Shown here: piece by piece, positions 60,311 through 64,000 of the stretch
Layout of the letters: every line of letters begins with the position of its first letter
Numbering within the stretch: position 1 is the stretch's first letter
Source of the DNA: Pseudomonas citronellolis
GTDB lineage: Bacteria; Pseudomonadota; Gammaproteobacteria; Pseudomonadales; Pseudomonadaceae
Direction of reading: 5' to 3'
NCBI RefSeq assembly: GCF_900112375.1
Contig: NZ_FOLS01000016.1
Coordinates: 93,759-157,758 of the forward strand
Length of the DNA stretch: 64,000 nucleotides
The notes under the pieces: generated by a model
What the model was told of the DNA's origin: nothing
What the model saw: only the letters and a program-made list of their open reading frames with translations
Databases searched by the model: none
Translations under genes and position numbers: made by a program

Positions 60311-61936
60311 ATGGAACAGCAACCGATGAAGGCGCCCTTCTACCCGATCATCTACGTGCGCGGCTACGCCATGAGCCGCGGCGAGATCGACGAGACCACC
60401 GCCGACCCCTTCTGCGGCTTCAACCTGGGTTCCACGGTGATGCGCGCGGTGGCCACCGCGGGCGCGCCGCCGCGCAAGTTCGTGTTCGAGTCGCCGGTGA
60501 TCCGCCTGGCCAGCCAGTTCGGCTACGGCGACGTGTACGAGGACGGCTATGACGTCCTCGACCCCAACTGGCTGGCGCAGAAGAACAACAAGCTGGCCGC
60601 CCGCTCCATCGTCATCTACCGCTACTACGACCCGGCCTCCACGCTGCTGGGCGTCGGCAAGACGCCGAGCATGGAGCAGTTCGCCCAGGGCCTGAGCGAG
60701 CTGATCCTGCACCTGCGCGACCTGGCCTTCGCCAACCCGGCCAACGAGTTGGCGAAGAAGGAAGACTTCCGCTGCCACCTGGTGGCGCACTCCATGGGCG
60801 GCCTGGTCTGTCGCACCTTCCTGCAGAACCCGGCCTGCGGCTCGCCGGAGGCACGCGCGGCGGTGGACAAGTTCTTCACCTACGCCACGCCGCACAACGG
60901 CATCGACATGGTCGGCGTCAACGTGCCGAGCCTGCCGGTGTTCTCGCTGCCGTTCGACATCGAGAACTTCAACCGCGACAAGCGCATGCGCGAATACCTG
61001 CGCCTGCCCAAGCTGCCGAAGGGCTACGACAAGGTCGACCTGCTGCCCGAAAGCGCCCTGCCCTCCAGCCGCGTGTTCTGCATGGTGGGCACCAACCGCA
61101 GCGACTACGAGGTGGCCGCGGGCCTGTCGCGCACCTTCGTCGGCCACGGCAGCGACGGCCTGGTGCGCATCGAGAACGCCACGCTGCACGGCCTGAACGC
61201 CGACGGCACCCTCGGCGAGGAATGCGCCAAGGCGTTCGCCTACCGCGCGCATTCCGGCTTCTTCGGCATCGTCAACAGCGAGGAGAGTTTCCAGAACCTG
61301 GTGCGCTTCCTGTTCGGCAACGTGCGCGTCGACATCTGGCTGGACATCGACGAGCTGCGCCTGCCCAAGGAAGTGCTCGATGCCGCCGACGGTGCGACGG
61401 TCAACGCGCTCTACCAGATCGAGCTGCTGGCCTCGCCGCGCAGCAAGCCCTGGTACCTGTCGCGGCGCACGGCGGAGGAGGATTCCGCGGCCTGCCTCAC
61501 CCAGGCCGAGTGGAAGCCGGGCACGCAGCTGTACCTGTCCAGCGTGTTCCTCGCCGAGTTCGGCAAGGTCGACCCCGAACTGCCCGGCCTGGCCTACAGC
61601 CTCACCCTCGGCGTGCGGGTGCCGGACTACGAGATCGACAAGCGTTTCTGGCCCAACAGCCATTACGAAGGCAGCTACCTGTACCGCGACACCGTGATCA
61701 TCCAGCTGGAGCGCCCCACCGACGGCAGCGACCAGTGGACCATCCGCTACGCCTGGCAGAACACCGGGATGAACACCGCGACCATCCCGCTGCAGGCCAA
61801 GGAGCTGGACGGCAGCGGCATCCAGGTGCTGCTGCCGATCGACAGCGACGTCCACGGCAACCCCGACGCCGCCGCCATCAAGGGGCAGGTGCGGTTGATG
61901 GTTTCGACCTGGAACCCGGAGGGCACCTGGCCCTGA
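60311..61936 (+). CDS. Lipase-like alpha/beta-hydrolase (PGAP1-like)
   Basis: This 541-residue protein has an N-terminal hydrolase domain with the nucleophile motif VAHSMGGLVCR and the early IIYVRGYAMSRGEID. A His follows around residues 300-330, before a 220-residue C-terminal beta-rich domain of no recognised family. It lacks a signal peptide. It could cleave membrane phospholipids. It is the third gene of an operon with a C40/peptidoglycan-binding protein and an unknown protein. The combination looks like an antibacterial or lysis set, but there is no VgrG, Hcp or phage gene nearby to support either. Confidence 0.75.
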   Translation: MEQQPMKAPFYPIIYVRGYAMSRGEIDETTADPFCGFNLGSTVMRAVATAGAPPRKFVFESPVIRLASQFGYGDVYEDGYDVLDPNWLAQKNNKLAARSIVIYRYYDPASTLLGVGKTPSMEQFAQGLSELILHLRDLAFANPANELAKKEDFRCHLVAHSMGGLVCRTFLQNPACGSPEARAAVDKFFTYATPHNGIDMVGVNVPSLPVFSLPFDIENFNRDKRMREYLRLPKLPKGYDKVDLLPESALPSSRVFCMVGTNRSDYEVAAGLSRTFVGHGSDGLVRIENATLHGLNADGTLGEECAKAFAYRAHSGFFGIVNSEESFQNLVRFLFGNVRVDIWLDIDELRLPKEVLDAADGATVNALYQIELLASPRSKPWYLSRRTAEEDSAACLTQAEWKPGTQLYLSSVFLAEFGKVDPELPGLAYSLTLGVRVPDYEIDKRFWPNSHYEGSYLYRDTVIIQLERPTDGSDQWTIRYAWQNTGMNTATIPLQAKELDGSGIQVLLPIDSDVHGNPDAAAIKGQVRLMVSTWNPEGTWP

Positions 61937-62016
61937 CGGCCGGCTGCACAAATCTTCCAGACGCCGCCCGCCCGCGCGGTATGCTGAACGACTCGCGGGC
62001 GCGGCGGAGGCGCGGC

Positions 62017-62853
62017 ATGCACAGCGACAACTGGATCGACCTGGCGCAGGATGCCGACACCGGCATCGAGACGCTGCGCGCCCATTTCAAGGGGCATGCC
62101 TACGATCCGCACTGGCACGACAGCTACCTGATCGGCTTCACCGAAACCGGCGTGCAGCAGTTTCGCTGCCGCCAGGCGCGCAACGTCAGCACGCCGGGCA
62201 AGGTGTTCTTCCTCGAACCCGGGGAGATCCACGATGGCGATGCGCCCACCGCCGGCGGTTTCACCTATCGCATGCTCTATCTCGATCCGCAGTGGCTGGA
62301 GCGCGAGGTGGGCGCGCTGTTCGAGGAGGCCCCGGCCGATTGCCAGTTGAGCGTGCCCCAGGTGCTGTTCGACGACGCACGCATGGCCGCCGCCATCGAC
62401 GCCGCCTTCCAGGCCGTGCATGGCCAGGACCTGCGCATCGTGCGCCAGGCGGCCCTCGACGAGCTGCTCGGCGGCCTCACCCAGCGCCTGCACTGGCGCA
62501 AGCGCATCGACGACCACCCGCGCCTGCCTCTGGTGGCCCTGCGCGCCCGGGACTACCTGCACGCCAACCTGATGCAGGACATCGACCTCGACGACCTGGC
62601 CCGCGCCGCCGGCTGCGACCGCTTCCGCCTCAGCCGCGCGTTCAAGGAGGCCTTCGGCCTGCCGCCGCACGCCTACCTGATCCAGCTGCGCCTGGCCCGC
62701 GCGCGCCAATTGCTGGGCCGCGGCCTGGCCCCGGCGCAGGTCGCCGCCGACCTCGGTTTCGCCGACCAGAGCCATCTGGGGCGCTGGTTCCGCCGCGCCT
62801 ATGGCGTTACCCCGGCGTACTACCGGCAGCGCTGCTCAAAGCTTCCAGACTGA
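62017..62853 (+). CDS. AraC-family transcriptional regulator
   Basis: This 278-residue protein has an N-terminal cupin-like sensor (AYDPHWHDSYLIGFTETGVQ) and a C-terminal AraC double HTH (DLDDLARAAGCDRFRLSRAF, then VAADLGFADQSHLGRWFRRA). The ATG at 62017 is chosen for its GGAGG 7 bases upstream; an ATG at 61981 is also open. The LysE exporter gene follows 51 bp downstream and is the likely target, as in other AraC-LysE pairs. Confidence 0.88.
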   Translation: MHSDNWIDLAQDADTGIETLRAHFKGHAYDPHWHDSYLIGFTETGVQQFRCRQARNVSTPGKVFFLEPGEIHDGDAPTAGGFTYRMLYLDPQWLEREVGALFEEAPADCQLSVPQVLFDDARMAAAIDAAFQAVHGQDLRIVRQAALDELLGGLTQRLHWRKRIDDHPRLPLVALRARDYLHANLMQDIDLDDLARAAGCDRFRLSRAFKEAFGLPPHAYLIQLRLARARQLLGRGLAPAQVAADLGFADQSHLGRWFRRAYGVTPAYYRQRCSKLPD

Positions 62854-62904
62854 CGCCCGGGCCGCGGCGAGGATAGCGGCTCCACGTCCCACGGAGCCCA
62901 TGCC

Positions 62905-63510
62905 ATGATCCAGGCCCTGCAGCAATGGCTGCCCTTCCTGTTGTTCGCTTTCGTCGCCGCCATCACCCCGGGGCCGACCAACCTGCTGATCTTCAGCAAC
63001 AGCGCCCGCCACGGCTGGAGCGCGGCGCTGCCCATCGTCTTCGGCGGCTGTGGCGGCGCGGCGCTGGTGGTGCTGGCGGTGGGCAGCGGCCTGGGCGAAC
63101 TGCTCGCCGGGCGGCCGCAGGTGCAGGGCATCATGGCTGCCGCCGGGGTGCTGTGGCTGACCTGGCTGGCCTGGCAGATCTGGAGCAGCCCGCCGCCCGG
63201 GCTGGAAGATGCCGCTCCGGCGCGGCGCGTTGGCCTGCTGGATGCAGCGCTGTTGCAGTTGGTGAACCCGAAGAACTGGACGGTGGCCCTGGCGGTGATC
63301 GGCGTCTATGCGGGGCAAGGTGATGACCGGCTGTTGCGCATCCAACTGATGTCGCTGTTGTTCTTCATGGTCGGCGTGCCGTGCCTGAGCGCCTGGGCCG
63401 GGCTCGGCGCCGGCAGTGCGCGGTTGTTGCGCTCGCCGCGGGCGCTGCAGCGGTTGAATCGGGGGTTGGCGGTGCTTCTGGTGCTGTCGGCGTGGGCTGG
63501 GGTTTTGTAG
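62905..63510 (+). CDS. LysE/RhtB-family exporter
   Basis: This 201-residue inner-membrane protein has the LysE signature FVAAITPGPTNLLIFSNSAR and the LLQLVNPKNWTVALAVIGVY loop. It follows an AraC-type regulator on the same strand and probably exports an amino acid or a related toxic metabolite. There is no terminator in the next 40 bp, where repeat DNA begins. Confidence 0.87.
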   Translation: MIQALQQWLPFLLFAFVAAITPGPTNLLIFSNSARHGWSAALPIVFGGCGGAALVVLAVGSGLGELLAGRPQVQGIMAAAGVLWLTWLAWQIWSSPPPGLEDAAPARRVGLLDAALLQLVNPKNWTVALAVIGVYAGQGDDRLLRIQLMSLLFFMVGVPCLSAWAGLGAGSARLLRSPRALQRLNRGLAVLLVLSAWAGVL

Positions 63511-63552
63511 GAGGGGTGGAGCGGGGAGGCCTGTGGTGTGTGGCCTGAAGAG

Positions 63553-63597
63553 CGCCCTCTCCCTAACCCTCTCCCTGAAGGGAGAGGGGACCGTTCG
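63553..63597. repeat. Fragment of the intergenic repeat family
   Basis: CTCTCCCTAACCCTCTCCCT, then GAAGGGAGAGGGGACCGTTC, match the second hairpin and the unit junction of the tandem repeat at 5425-6100. The fragment lies just before the IS3-family element, whose left border is probably in 63600-63700. Confidence 0.7.
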
Positions 63598-63702
63598 GAG
63601 TGCGTTGGTGTTTCGGCGTTAGATGGCTAGCGCAGGGATTGCCGGCTGGAACTGTGGTGGTTCAATTTCCTCGGACACCTCGATAGGTGGAAAATCCACT
63701 GA

Positions 63703-64000
<298 letters not shown>

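Noticed and set aside
58932..61936. Type VI secretion effector cluster
   Set aside because: No VgrG, Hcp, PAAR or adaptor gene is adjacent, so the label would go beyond the evidence.

Overview
The window reads as a Pseudomonas chromosome: dense, very high-GC coding, a membrane quinoprotein glucose dehydrogenase next to an OprB porin, FecI/FecR/TonB iron-signalling units with Fur-box-like sites, a zinc-responsive rpmE2-rpmJ pair, and typical Pseudomonas REP palindromes. The species cannot be fixed from sequence reading alone; a relative of P. nitroreducens, P. citronellolis or P. aeruginosa is an inference. Two stretches (about 16.5-26.9 kb and 50.6-56.1 kb) have visibly lower GC and are packed with anti-phage genes.

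Layout. 0-5.4 kb: end of a LysR regulator, an MHS-type MFS carrier, then an APC amino-acid permease and a nitrilase-family amidase divergent from a LuxR-type regulator. 5.4-6.1 kb: a near-triplicated intergenic repeat. 6.2-13.3 kb: L-serine dehydratase, gcd, oprB and a membrane-anchored glutamate-synthase-like flavoprotein. 13.5-16.4 kb: a structured RNA leader with a small ORF, REP palindromes, a GNAT acetyltransferase, a siderophore-receptor remnant and a YdcH-family protein.

16.8-26.7 kb is defence island 1. It holds a SIR2-HerA pair, a CBASS locus (CD-NTase plus E2-like protein, with a divergent two-TM SAVED effector), two tandem AbiJ-NTD4-like paralogues, a GIY-YIG-like protein and a dead HEPN/zinc-ribbon gene. 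27-32.4 kb: a flavin monooxygenase, the Zur-type ribosomal protein pair, a cupin remnant, a divergent TetR/hydrolase pair and an uncharacterised acidic protein.

32.5-41.4 kb: two complete sigma/anti-sigma/TonB-receptor modules facing each other, with an IS1182-like relic and a 159-bp MITE between them. 41.4-50.2 kb: two LysE exporters, a 2-hydroxyacid dehydrogenase, and a TonB-receptor/ABC/CopD-like operon divergent from a Crp/Fnr regulator. 50.5-55.8 kb is defence island 2: a second MITE copy, a Gabija-like gajAB pair, then an RHH/ImmA/PIN operon. 56.1-64 kb: a soluble PAS mini-chemoreceptor, a second copy of the structured leader with two small coupled ORFs, a glutathione transferase, a three-gene operon (unknown protein, C40-like/peptidoglycan-binding protein, lipase-like protein), AraC plus LysE, and the left end of an IS3-family element.

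The strongest candidates for something undescribed are: the structured leader shared by two unlinked small ORFs; the 159-bp MITE that shares ends with the IS1182-like relic and inserts at GGCC inside a dispersed intergenic palindrome; and the unusual CBASS layout inside island 1. All function calls rest on motif reading and remembered family features, with no database search.
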